In this document: positions 12,841 to 30,887 of the stretch, piece by piece
Position numbering within the stretch: position 1 is the stretch's first letter
Layout: each line of letters starts with the position of its first letter
Origin: Mya arenaria
Taxonomy: Eukaryota; Mollusca; Bivalvia; Myida; Myidae
DNA: 64,000 bases
Direction of reading: 5' to 3'
Assembly (NCBI RefSeq): GCF_026914265.1
Contig: NC_069124.1
Location: 57,503,589 to 57,567,588 of the forward strand
Program-made: the position numbers and the translations under genes
Notes under the pieces: model-generated
Seen by the model: only the letters and a program-made list of their open reading frames with translations
Databases searched by the model: none
What the model was told of the DNA's origin: nothing

Positions 12841-12898
12841 GAGATTTGAAAAAAAAAAATACCCTACAGTATAGGGTATTTTTTTTTTTTCAAATCTC
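12841..12898. repeat. Near-perfect 58-bp hairpin
   Basis: Arms of about 26 bp (GAGATTTG, a run of A, then TACCCTA) face each other across five bases (CAGTA). It has the look of a small inverted duplication, and no gene lies nearby. Confidence 0.8.
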
Positions 12899-14443
12899 TG
12901 TATGTCCAGCTGTTTCTGTTTCAAGCGTTTTATTTTTTTCCAAACAGTGATTTAAACCTCCAAATCCACAAGACACATCACTAAATGGTATATAGTTAAC
13001 CCTTTAATCACTGATAATACAGGATAGCAGATGACCTATATTTAGGTCAGTAGGTCAAAGTCAAGGTGACCTAGAACAGAAAACCTATTTCGTTTATATA
13101 TAGCCACGAAACTTAATCATAAGGTCCCCAAACTCAGCAAGGTTGTTATCATGGCTAATAGATGACCTCTACTTATTTTTATGTCAATTGTTCTAATTCA
13201 AAATCCAAACACGCTTTTCTGCATAATATATCCCAAAACCTCCAGTCCACAAAGTAATGACTAATAAAAGTTATGTTACTTGGCAAAAGGCCAAAGTCGT
13301 AGTGACCTTAACTTGAAGTTTCAGGTCATTATGTTAAGAATGATTGATCCTACGGTCCTCAAACTTAAAAGGAATATTGATGGTGAATAGCTGATGACCC
13401 ATATTTTTTACATGGATGATTAAGTTGAGAATCAATCCTGAAATCTGGATTGAGAGAACTTGATGGCTTCGAAAGACCTCAACAGGGGTCTAAGGCGCTT
13501 ACCTAATTCCTTCATACTCAAACTAAATGTTAAGGAAAGGGATATTTGTTCACTTATCATTCCTGTGATTTTCAGGTCAGTAGGTCAAGGTCATAGTAAA
13601 CCTCTTTCAAATTAAAACTGGTTAGTGGTATGTAATCCGGTATGAAAATCTCCTTGTAAATTGCAACAAAAAGTCTGATTTCAGTTTTATTTAGTTTTCC
13701 TGCCAATTAATAACTGAGAGAATGGAAGAAATCATCTAACAACACACCATGATAATTATGTATAAAGTAAGAAAAAAACAACATCAATGTCATGTAAAAC
13801 TTTCTCAAAATTGAGATTCAATCAAAATGTAAACTGGTTATTACAAACTGTTATGTATATTGTTTATTCTAGCATCATAATTTTGACTAGGAATAAAATA
13901 TTCATCCTTAAAAAAAAAGCATCAGACTTCCTAAAATTTGATTTAAAAAAAAAAGTTTGCTAAATAGCTTTACCTGAAACGTCAATATTAAAGCTTCAGC
14001 AACAAACAAACATTTCAATGAGTGTTTTGTTGCAACTTAACTTTTGTCAGGGGAAAGCCAACAGTGTTGAGTCAGTGCTGGTCAAAAATAATGCATTAAA
14101 TGATACATGTAATTAAAAATCTTGTGATATATTTTTTTAAATCCATTAAGTTACAGGCATGGCAGGCTAAGTAATTCTGACCATTTTAACAATAAACACT
14201 GCACGACTAAAAATTTAATAATGATTCAACAGTTGTGTGAAGTATTTCGCTGATCCTGATCATACAGTGACTGGCACTGCATTCACACACTTTTCTTGAT
14301 TCTACACTTCATACTGAAAACAACATGGACACAAATCATCACCTTAGTATCTCAATGCAAAACCCTTAACCTTCACATCAACATTAGCACTATTTCTAAG
14401 ACAACACTCAGTCAGATCTGATAGTTATTCTGGAGCCCTATTT
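12899..14443. other. Intergenic, old repeat traces only
   Basis: From 13020 to 13620 there are degenerate lines such as AGGTCAGTAGGTCAA and CAAGGTGACC, typical of worn core-repeat elements. The remainder to 14443 is AT-rich and includes the probable 3' UTR of the minus-strand carrier gene. I see no other gene. Confidence 0.4.
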
Positions 14444-17397
14444 TTATGTGTATGTATCAGCAGCGTAACCCAGCCATTTTTTCGTGGTTTCGTATGCCAG
14501 GAAGAGAGCGCCGGTAGCTGGGAATGTTCTCAATACTGTTGGCCCAAGGCCCTTGTATAAAGCCTGTATACCTGAAACAGAAAAATCCTCAGTAAAGCTT
14601 ATTATCATAAAATGTGTACAAACATCATTCTTAAATTTACTTTTAGGTAATAGTACGTTGTTAAACTTATGAAGTATTTAAATACATGTTACATATATGT
14701 ATGTATTTTAATACTTTATAAGTTTAGTTTAAATACAATTACCTTTATCTCATCGTTATATTTAAAAAAAATCTTATATAAGAGGACCCATCGTAAGCTT
14801 CCCACGGGTGACCCATTAGGTAGATATAAGTGAAAACTATTGGCCGTGGGTTTCCGGCAATGAACAGAAACATGTGTAGGCTAAAAGTGTAGAAATAAAA
14901 TAAATCATATAGTTTCGTTTCTTGTGTTTTAAAAATAAATTCTTTATCACGATCATACCTTCTTCCTTGTAGATCTGTTTTATGACACTTCTGAATGTGG
15001 GCTCCAGCATACCAGCAGTAGAGGCCACTTGTACGCGAGACTTGACCACGTCTGCGGGGAATATGGTCACCCACAGGCACACCCCACCCACACCGCCTGA
15101 AAGCACTGTACGGAATGCTCCTAAAACGGCAAAAGATAATGAATGATACTGTTGAATAAATTAATATAAATTGGTCAAGCTCCAGTACAATATGTTTATA
15201 TAATTTTATCATATTTTCTTGCATAAAAATACATTTACAGTCCATATATGATGAAGAAAACAAAAGGGAAACAAAAACAGTGCAAAGTAACATTCTTTAT
15301 GTAAATATATATATAATAAAGGAGATGCAAATGTATTGGGCCATAAGTTTATACAACATCAGCTACTTCTCTTTCCCAAACAGGGAAACAATATGTTAAT
15401 GCCTTTATCAAAAGTTAAACAATTAAGAAGCATGTCCTATGTATTTCCATTAAATACATTTAATTGATGAAAGTTGCACAAAATGCAATCTGTGACTTTC
15501 TTTAAAGTTTGTTTGGTACTTCATAATTTAATTTCATGTAGTAAGAATTTTATCTACATCTAACTTTATCTTAAATGACATATAGTTTTAAATAAAAGAT
15601 AAATAATCAAAGCACTGTAACAGAGTGAGAGTGGTCAAGTGGTATTGTTGTCCACCTCTCACATATGAGGATGTGGGTTTTAGTACTGCAAGGGTCAGAG
15701 TTGTCTAGCAGTATAGGGGTCCACCTCTCACCTAAAAGGTTATGGGTTTGAGCCCCACATAGGTCATAGTGGTCTAGTGGTACAGTTGACCACCACTCAC
15801 CCAAGAAGTTTTGAGTTTAAGTCCCGGTTGTGGGTTTGATCTCCACAAGGAACAGAGTGGTATAGGTGTTCACCTATCATCCAGGTTGAGGGTTTCATTC
15901 TCTTCTCAGGAAACAGACTAGCATAATTCTATAGGCTATTTGTCACAACCTAGGGAAAACAAATAAGTATAAACTAAACTAAAAGACTATATATTATATG
16001 TTTAAAATCATATCTAAAGTTGATGTCCATTTACCTATTTCATCTTTGGTTTTGCCTGCTGGTGTGAGAAGATGTCGAGTGGCCTCGTATCCACCAAAGA
16101 AAAACACGTAGCCAGGGATCTCTCTCATAAATGTTGCCGTCAGTCCTTTAAACAGGCCCCGGATGCCCTCTTGTTGTAAGATTTCTTTTGTTAAACCGAA
16201 CGGTCCTCTAAAAAATGTCATCTACTTTGTTTATCCATCATTGTTACAGTTTTCTTTTTTAAACAAGAAGGATTTGGCAGCAACAAATGATAATGTTCAA
16301 TAAAACATTAATAACTAAATGCATTATGCCAAAACTAAGATTTTGAAAGTCATTTAAATTTATCACCATTGTACATACATGTACTTCCTTTGACATTATA
16401 ATATGCAATAAAAATATGGGACCTGTTACAAAATGAGTCATGCAACAACTCCTGCATATGAAATCTACACTTGTATTTTCAACAAAAAATAATGATAAAA
16501 TGCATTTATTATAAATTAATCTAATGATTTTTTCCCCCAGAAACCCATCTGCTCACATTTTCAGCCTTTCTAGTCCTCCCTCCAGCTTTCCCAGACTAGC
16601 CATCTCGCGCATTGCCTGTAGACGGCACTTAACCAGCTCCGTTGGGCACAGCGTGAATGAAGAGAAGAACGCTGCTGTACCTCCAGATAGGGCATTTTCA
16701 AGTGGATTTAAATGAGTCACGTGTTCCTTTCCTACAACCTTTGTCATAATCTTTTGGCATAATCCATAAAACATGAATAACACCGAGTTTTCTGATATAT
16801 TTGCTGCTAATGCTGGCACAGTGCCAGCATACAAGCCTCGAGCAATACCATCCTGACGGTAAGTTTTCGCAAAACAGTCAAGAGCATTTTTGTATAAGGT
16901 AGGAAAGGTTTGCATTTTCACTTTGACAGTGTCCAGAGATTGTCCAACATAGACAGAGGCAGTGGCGCCTGAAATAATGTCAAGGATTATAAATTACAAA
17001 ATGTATTATTCAATAATGAAAACTTCTGACTATTACAAGAGCTAGTCACTAATATTAACATGTACATATTGCAATTTCACATTGGATGAACACTAAGGCA
17101 TATTTGCCTCTATATTTTTCTAAATACAATGTTAACTCTATTTAATCTAAAAGTACAACGATGTACTATAAATGTAACTGTAAAGCATTGGATAATAGTC
17201 TTTATTGAATATGGATAATTTCAATGATTATTGCAAGACTAGTATGCATTCATACCCGTTGTTCCACCAATGAAGTCGATTACACCATCAAGGGCCGGAT
17301 TCCTATTAGTGACTGTGCGTTCTGACATTGGCAGGGCCTCCCCAAGGGGCACTGTTTCAACGACAAGCACCGGGGTGGTACCGGATGTTCTCGACAT
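14444..17397 (-). CDS. SLC25A15: Mitochondrial ornithine carrier, SLC25A15/SLC25A2-like
   Basis: The five coding exons, in transcript order, are 17256-17397, 16557-16968, 16035-16207, 14959-15120 and 14444-14571 (stop TAA). The phases agree and give 338 residues against about 300 in human. The family exchanges ornithine for citrulline and H+ across the inner mitochondrial membrane for the urea cycle. Matching blocks include VKVKMQTFPTLYK, NISENSVLFMFYG, LCPTELVKCRLQ, REIPGYVFFFGGYE, LSGGVGGVCLW, FPADVVKSRVQ and LRTFPATGALFLAYE. The carrier signature is intact in repeats 2 (PTELVK) and 3 (PADVVK), but repeat 1 reads QSLDTVK with Ser where Pro is expected. The first ATG (17395-17397) gives an N-terminus about 35 residues longer than human; an internal Met (MSERT, 17326-17328) would give a more usual length. 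Confidence 0.93.
15612..15935 (+). repeat. Tandem tRNA-like (SINE-type) units in carrier intron
   Basis: Four or so units of about 65-70 bp each have a pol III A-box-like motif (TGGTCTAGTGG, GTTGTCTAGCAGT) followed by a B-box-like motif (GGTTTGAGCCC, GGGTTTGATCTCC). They lie in the fourth intron of the carrier gene, on the strand opposite to it. They look like head-to-tail tRNA-derived repeats, not functional tRNAs. Confidence 0.6.
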
Positions 17398-18023
17398 TTT
17401 AGGCCCTTGACCTATTATGTGTAGCAAATTAAAAACATCAATTAATCAATGTGTTTTCTCAATTAATCAATGTGTTTTCAATCATTTGAAGGGACTCGCT
17501 CATGAATGGATTGTTAAATGCGCTTTCTACGAAAAAATAATTTGATTATGAAATAAAGTATGGCAATTCATAAGGACTGTCAAAACGAAGACACTGACAG
17601 CTGGGATTCAACAAATCTTGATAAATCTCTAAAATATTGTCTTTGAAGACCACAATTTTTAATACCTTTAGTAACGCAATTCAGCAAATAATAGTAGCAT
17701 GATTAGTTGATTAATATTATCATGTGATGTTACCAATGTATTTGATAAAGGTTGAAATATACATCATCTATTGAATGAGTCCATATTGCCGAGTGGTGAA
17801 TGGGTCAGTTTTCAAAATAAAACTTCACCGTTCCACAGCTCCCCACTAAAACCAAAATATTTTTTTATACTTTAAATTTAACTGTATTTTTTTTCAGTAT
17901 CAAAGAGTAAAATAATAATAAAACAAGTGTTTTCAGATGTCTTATCAGGAAAAATGATTTTGGTAAAAAAAACTGTCATTATCAAAATAAATAATTCATC
18001 ATGATCATACTTCTATGAAATGT

Positions 18024-18214
18024 TATGATAAATCAATTTTTATAATATCAAATAATTATCACTGTTAACTAAAATATCAAATATTGGCAGTACTGTACCA
18101 GTATTCTGACAATACCAGATTTGTACTACAACATATTTTGTTTTATTGATGTTCCTATATTTGATACTTAAGTTAACAGTGATAATTATTTGATATTATA
18201 AAAATTGAGTTATC
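18024..18214. mobile_element. Long inverted repeat, MITE-like
   Basis: Arms of about 60 bp (18024-18084 and 18155-18214) share AATATCAAATAATTATCACT and GTTAAC, separated by about 70 bp. It lies between the divergent carrier and RPL9 genes. It has no coding capacity. Confidence 0.7.
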
Positions 18215-18703
18215 ATTACAATTAAAAAAAATGTTAAGTAAAAATTCTTACAGTTCTGGAGTTCCTTGCCTCCAGTTACACAGTAAATTATTTCAAAGAC
18301 AAAAACACACACACTATCTCATGAGATTCTAAACACTTGTACAGTAGACAGATAAATGAAACCACAGCTATTAATGTAGGTCCGTTTTAATATGCAATGA
18401 ACTAAGTTCAGTAAAAACCAGTTCGTTGCAGCTCTGGATCCAAACACTGCTGGGCCTCTGTGCAAAGTGATATTAGATAATGAAAGCTGGGAACCAAAAC
18501 TGAACCTTTGAGGTAAAGGTCACTGAACTTAAGCCAAAGTCTTTATAATTTAAAGAAGAGAAAATAATAAAAATAAGTTTTAATGATAATTGTTTTGTTC
18601 ACAAATTTTATCAAAAGTTGCAAAAATAATTATATAAGTACAAGAAATTAAAAAACCCGGTTTATCATTTCAGATTAAAGGTTAATCGAGTAGTCAAAGT
18701 GAA

Positions 18704-18738
18704 CTTCCTTTTCCGGTATAGCTTTGGCTGAAAAACAA
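18704..18738 (+). promoter_or_regulatory. RPL9: RPL9 TOP-type 5' end and non-coding first exon
   Basis: A C followed by a pyrimidine run (CTTCCTTTTCC, 18704-18714) fits the terminal oligopyrimidine start of ribosomal protein mRNAs, which places them under growth-linked translational control. The short exon ends at a clear donor (AACAA then GTGAGC at 18739). The next acceptor at 18934-18935 lies just before the ATG. The transcription start is inferred, not shown. Confidence 0.6.
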
Positions 18739-18940
18739 GTGAGCAATGTTTACGTCTAACTGAATCACCTCTCATCATAATCCAAAAACATAGTTTAAAT
18801 ATAATATTGTTATTAAAAATTGACCTGAGCTTTTCCCGATTGGATCACAACGTATATTTGTCTTAATAGTTGTCTTAAACGACGTTTTTCACAGAGTTTG
18901 CTCGCTGTCACCAATGTTATTTTCTTGATTTTCAGGAGCC

Positions 18941-25275
<6,335 letters not shown>

Positions 25276-25297
25276 ACAATTGTTTGTGCAGTAAATT

Positions 25298-25303
25298 AAT
25301 AAA
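25298..25303 (+). terminator. RPL9: RPL9 poly(A) signal
   Basis: AATAAA lies 23 bases after the RPL9 stop, the short 3' UTR spacing usual for ribosomal protein genes. Confidence 0.8.
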
Positions 25304-26404
25304 GAAAAAAAACTCACAACTGTTGTTGTTCATGAAACAGGGTTCTCAATAAGTTTGAATTAAACTATCTGAAATAGTAAAGTAGCCGACAAGTGTCTTC
25401 TGGTACATGTACTTGAAATTCTCTCATTTTTCGAAATTTGAACCGACAATTTGGCCGACAGCCGGTTTATTTTGGGAACACTGGAGGGCATGTGGTCTAA
25501 TTTAAAGTATGTGCTATAGCATGAGTGAATGTTGATGTCCACAGTATTGAATGGATTTCATTTTGTAAGGAAGTTCATTTTTAGCTGAGTTATTTGAGCC
25601 ATTGTGTCAACTTGCTTTTAATGACTTGTTGTCTGTCAAATTCTTCCGAAACGGCTGGTTGTTTCCTTGCACAGATTTCTCCTAATGGTTAGTTCAGTGA
25701 ACAGAATAAAGATTGCTACCATAGCTGAAAGTATTTGGATGCAGATGTTGGAGAAGATACACCCAGCCCCTATATCGCGACATGCACACTCCAAATCGAT
25801 TGAATTGTAAAGCAGTATATTAATAGAAAATTAAGAGTATCCGGAACGTCAAATAGTATTAATGCACAAAATAATGCGCTTTTTAGAGTAGAACAAACAT
25901 TTTTAATAATACTATGCTGTTTTGTGAATAAAGTGCAGTTTGAGATGAAGAAATGAAAAGAACGTGTGATTCTCCAAATTACATGTACATAATCATTTGA
26001 CAATTGGTCGATGACCACCAGATTTGGCGTTGGTAGGTTCATGGTCATGGTTGATCAGTAGCCTTGTTGTTATCATTGTCATGGTCATTGTCAACAATCG
26101 TTGGAATTCTTTGCCCACACAATAACTTAATGACGTCCTAGATGTTGGTTAGTGTAGATCGATCTACTGTATGTCGAACATGATCTGCGCTGTGTATACC
26201 TGAAATATGTAATTTTGTAATAGTACAGTAATTCAGTGTTCACAAGGGATGTCCTAACTGTATCTATGCAGCATATGCGTTTTACGGAAAGGCAGCCAGG
26301 AGATGACATATTGGTCGTCCTATGGGTAGGATTTTAATCCGATTGGATATTTGGTATGCAGCAAAAGATAGATGTCCTCTTGTTAGTTAGTTCAAATTAT
26401 GAAT
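25304..26404. other. Intergenic, nothing recognised
   Basis: AT-rich sequence after RPL9. Short open frames on both strands show no family features and no supporting splice sites. Confidence 0.4.
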
Positions 26405-26609
26405 TATGGCACTGGGCTTGAAGGCGTTTTGTCGAGTAGTCGTGACATGGCACTGAGCTTTAAGGCGTTTTGTCGAGTAGTCGTGACATGGCACTGGGCT
26501 TGAAGGCGTTTTGTCGAGTAGCCGTGACATGGCACTGGGCTTGAAGGCGTTTTGTCGAGTAGTCGTGACATGGCACTGGGCTTGAAGGCATTTTATCGAG
26601 TTGCCGCGA
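26405..26609. repeat. 41-bp minisatellite, five units
   Basis: Five head-to-tail 41-bp units start at 26405, 26446, 26487, 26528 and 26569. They carry ATGGCACTGGGCTTGAAGGC and TTTTGTCGAGTAGTCGTGAC with one to a few changes per unit. The minus-strand frame here is a repeat by-product. Confidence 0.9.
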
Positions 26610-27438
26610 CATGGCACAAGAGGACTATTCATGCCTGTGTTCAATTCAGGTAACGGGATCATGTTGTGGCATGATTCTCGGGTAACATTGTACATAAGTT
26701 ATAAAACGTTGGTGTTCTTGTTATGTTCAAGGGGTGACGTCGAGCTTCTGTCACGTTACAAAATGAACAATTTTTACCTGCGTTACCCCTAATATAGATC
26801 AAGGGTAAGAGCGTCTCTTACTGGTGCGGGAGGCATTCTGTTCAATTTCGAACTAGACTGGAAAGCCATCGAGTCGCGGGCCACTGCGTAACATGTTTTC
26901 CAAGAAATGGAACGGGTCTCCGGCAACTAAGGGACCGTTTCACTCGCCGCCATCTAAAGACTAGCAAACGTTACAGTAGGAGTTGGCTGTTCCAGTTCGC
27001 CATTTCAATTCTGCATTGTGCGATCATACATTTGCTCTGCGTTGTCTCAATTTAGTAAGCACAGATGTGCCTCATTTTTAAAATTCTGTGAGCTGTGTGG
27101 CTGGAAGTTCTGGAACGGACAAGCTTTTGCCTGTCGTATTTTTGAATTTATGCATATTAGTATTTTACAAATGCATCATAATATTTTTGGAGCACCTCGT
27201 ATATCAGATGGCGAATCCCACAAATACACAAACACTATTCTGGGCCTAAAAAGATTGACCACTGAATGTTTGCAAACATAATGAACACCTTTTTTTCTCT
27301 CCTTATTTGGCTCGACTCTTCTACATGAACCAGTTATTGTAGGAAGTCACAGATAACTTTAATACAATAATACACCTTTTACTTGTATAAATGCAAAGAA
27401 AACATAAATGCAGTATATAGTATGCATTAAATTCATCT

Positions 27439-27647
27439 TCACAATTTGAAAATCATATAACCAGCAACCAGTCGAACAAGTCCAGAAATGCTTAACATCA
27501 GGACAGCAGATCCATCATCTAAGGTTGAGCCACATGTCCATATTCTTTGACCTCTGTTCCTCTCGCCATACACGTAAGTACAATCCCCAATGGTTGTCGA
27601 ATGACAGGGTTCTTCTAAGACAATGGAGTGAGGACCGTGGAGCGGTT
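27439..27647 (-). other. Possible last exon of an unknown gene (weak)
   Basis: On the minus strand a pyrimidine-rich tract and CAG precede an open stretch ending at TGA (27439-27441). It reads EPCHSTTIGDCTYVYGERN, then RIWTCGSTLDDGS, then a hydrophobic C-terminus (VLMLSISGLVRLVAGYM). The Cys-containing, hydrophobic-tailed character could fit a secreted or lipid-anchored protein. A second frame is also partly open, I found no partner exon, and no family is recognised. Confidence 0.18.
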
Positions 27648-29029
27648 CTGCTTACTGTGTCGAGAAAGAAAGCCTTCACATCTATCTAGGTGCCCTCGCC
27701 TTTATTGCATAAAAGGAGGGATTGTCCAAAATATGTAAGCTATAGCGACGGACATTTATTTTGTCCTCGGCATACGTCCCATACTTAATTTCGTACCAAA
27801 CATTATGTCATACAATTTTCTGACTGGACTGCATTCAGATGTTCGTTTCTTGTAAGCATGAACAATAATTGTCATCGTATTCACAGCGTGCTTTCTTTTT
27901 TTTTGTAATTGAATTGCTATCCATTTATAAAATCGAAAACAACAAATAACCTCATTAAAATCAATAGCTTTGTATCATGTTATGTTTATATATATGCATA
28001 ATGATGTTAATTGGGTAATTTTTGTAAACCGGTTATTGCATTTTTGAAAATATTTTTAAATTTTGAACGATATTCAACAGATTTTCTGTTTCAAAGTTTA
28101 TGCTAAAATTTGAGTAAGGTCGCAATTTGAGGATTCTCTTCCATCAGAAGATTGACAATGAAAAATCGTACGCACAGCATCATCCCTCTAGTGTACGAAA
28201 ATGCAACTTTAGTCGCGTTAATTGGAAAATCGTGTGAGAAACACACATCGGCGTCATTTTAGTGACGTTGTTTTAAATGTTTTTAACCCGGAACGCTAAG
28301 TTATTTTTTATTAAGCAACGCAGAACCCAAAACGTATAAGAACAGTTCAATTAACATGATATTCCAGCGAAAAGCATAACCTGCAGTAAATGTATTTCAA
28401 TCATTTTGATATTGTTTTTGTTTTCAAGGCGGGAATCCAAACTATCTGTGTAATGCTTTTATCACTGGTTCCCTAAGCCGTTTTAAAAGTGATCATTTCT
28501 CTTTCATTTACGCACACTTTTTAACCGTCCCGGGCGCTCTACCTAATTTCATTGCTTTTGCAGTTCCGACGCTCTTATTTGACTTGGCAGGTAAGGGAGC
28601 AAAAAAAATAACTGGACCACAAATTAGAACGACCACGGTGAAACTGACACAAGAAAACGCATGATGTGTCCTCGAATTTAAACACCTAGCCCACTTTACG
28701 CCACATGATTTCGTCTTCCATGTGTTAAATTGGCAATCATTCTTGATGCTGTCATTTTTGAGAAAGTCACAAAACAAATGTGGCGCACGGTGGGGTATTT
28801 TTTTTTTTAATTCGATTACCGTTTAAAAAGTGTATATGGAAGATGCATAGAAAAGTGAAATAAAAAATATGTTCACACATGTATACACCGTACATGTAGT
28901 ACTAGTATGTAATAAATGATCAACCCGACTAGATCGCAGCTACATCCAAATCACCGTTATTGGTGAAAACAAATGTCGATAGGCGTTAATATAATGTTGG
29001 GTTCTAAACTTCTAACAGTATGTGTTGTT
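27648..29029. other. Intergenic, nothing recognised
   Basis: Mixed-composition DNA, slightly CpG-richer around 28190-28330 and 28510-28780. A minus-strand frame at 28508-28777 is open, but it shows no recognisable domain and has no flanking splice support. Confidence 0.35.
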
Positions 29030-30887
29030 GTTTTGGCAGGGGCTTCCTTCATGCGGAACTGTGGTTGCCATGTCAACAGATACCCACATCCGGTACTGTG
29101 GTTGCCATGTCAGTGGATACCCTCATGCGGTACTGTGGTTGCCCTGGCAGGCGATACCCTCATGCTGAACTGTGGTTGCCATGACAACGGATACCCTAAT
29201 GCGGAACTGTTGTTGACATGGCAGTGGATACCCTCATGCGGAACTGTGGTTGCCATGGCTGGGGCTTCCCTCATGCGGAACTGTGGTTGCTTTGGCAGGG
29301 GATACCCTCATGCTGAACTGTGGTTGCCTTGGCATGAGATACCCTCATGCTGAACTGTGGTTGCCATGACAACGGATACCTTCACGCGGAACTGTGGTTT
29401 CCATGGCAGTGGATACAGTTATGCTGAACTGTGGTTACCATAACAGGGGATACCCTCATGCTGAACTGTGGTAGCTTTGGCAGGGGATACCGTCATGCTG
29501 AAATGTGTTTGTCATAACAGGGGATATTATCATACTGAACTGTGGTAACCTTGAGAGGGGATACTCTCATGCTGAACTGTGGTTACCTTGAGAGGGGATA
29601 CCCTCATGCTGAACTGTGGTTGCCATGGCAAGGGATATCCTCATGCGGAACTGTGGTTGCCATGTCAGTGGATACCCTCATGCGGACTGTGGTTGCCCTG
29701 GCAGGCGATACCCTCATGCTGAACTGTGGTTGCCATGACAACGGATATCATCATGCGGAACTGTGGTTGCCATGGCAGTGGATACCATCATGCGGAACTG
29801 TGGTTGCCATGGCTGGGGCTTCCCTCATGCGGAACTGTGGTTGCTTTGGCAGGGGATACCGTCATGCTGAACTGTGGTTGCCTTGGCAGGGGATACCCTC
29901 ATGCGAAATTGTGGTTGCCTTTGCAGGGGATACCCTTATGCAGTACTTTGGTTGCCTTGGCAGGGGATACCCTTATGCTGAACTGTGGTTACCTTGAACC
30001 TTGAGGGGATATCCTTATGCGGATCTGTGGTTGCCTTGGCAGGGCATTACCTTATGCTGAACAGTGGTTGCCTTGGCAGGGGATACCCTCATACTGATCT
30101 GTGGTTGCCTTGGCAAGAGATACCCTTATGCGGAACTGTAGTTGCCATGGCAGGGGATACCGTCATGCGAAACTGTGGTTGCCTTGGCAGGGGATACCCT
30201 CATGCAGAGCTGTGGTTGCCTAGGCATGGGATACTCTCATGCGAAACTGTGGTTGCCTTGGCAGGGGATACCCTCAAGCAGAGCTGTGGTTGCCTAGGCA
30301 GGGGATACTCTCATGCCGAACTGTGGTTTACATGGCAGGAGATACCCTCATGCGTAACTGTTGTTGCCTTGGCAGGGGATACCCTCAGGCAGAGCTGTGG
30401 TTGCCTAGGCAGGGGATACTCACATGCGGAACTGTGGTTGCCTTGGCAGGAGACACCCTCATGCGTTACTGAGGTTGCCGTGGCAGGAGATACCCTCATG
30501 AGGAACTGTTGTTGCCTTGGCATGAGATACCCTCATGCTGCACTGTGTTTGCCTTGGCAGGAGATACCCTCATGCGTAACTGTGATTGCCTTGACAGGAG
30601 ATACCCTCATGCATTACTGTGGTTGCCTTGACAGGAGATACCCTCATGTGGAACTGTGGTTGCCTTTGATGGGGATACCATTATGCTGAACTGTGGTTGC
30701 TTTGACAGGGGATACCCTCATGCGTAAATGTGGTTGCCTTGACAGGAGATACCCTCATGCGGAACTGTGGTTGCCTTTGAAGGGGATACCCTCATGCTAA
30801 ACTGTGATTGCTTCGGCAGGGGATACCCTCATGTGGAACTTTGGTTGCCTTGACAGGAGATACCCTCATGCGGAACTGTGGTTGCCA
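29030..30887. repeat. 37-bp minisatellite, about 50 units
   Basis: The unit reads roughly GGTTGCCTTGGCAGGGGATA then CCCTCATGCGGAACTGT. Common variants are CCATGGCAG, TTGACAGGAG and ATGCTGAACTGT. As 37 is not a multiple of three, each forward frame cycles through all three readings with a 37-residue period. None of the readings contains a stop, which produces long Cys/Trp-rich open frames. I treat these as by-products. Confidence 0.92.

Noticed and set aside
15612-15935. Functional tRNA genes
   Set aside because: Box-like motifs are present, but the units lack a convincing cloverleaf and are degenerate tandem copies.
28508-28777. Minus-strand frame of 89 residues with several Cys
   Set aside because: No family match by eye, no acceptor or donor in phase and no partner exons.
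29542-30689. Long forward open frames (151 and 234 residues) with Cys/Trp-rich repeats
   Set aside because: They follow the 37-bp minisatellite unit exactly and exist in all three frames, with no start context, signal or splice support independent of the repeat.
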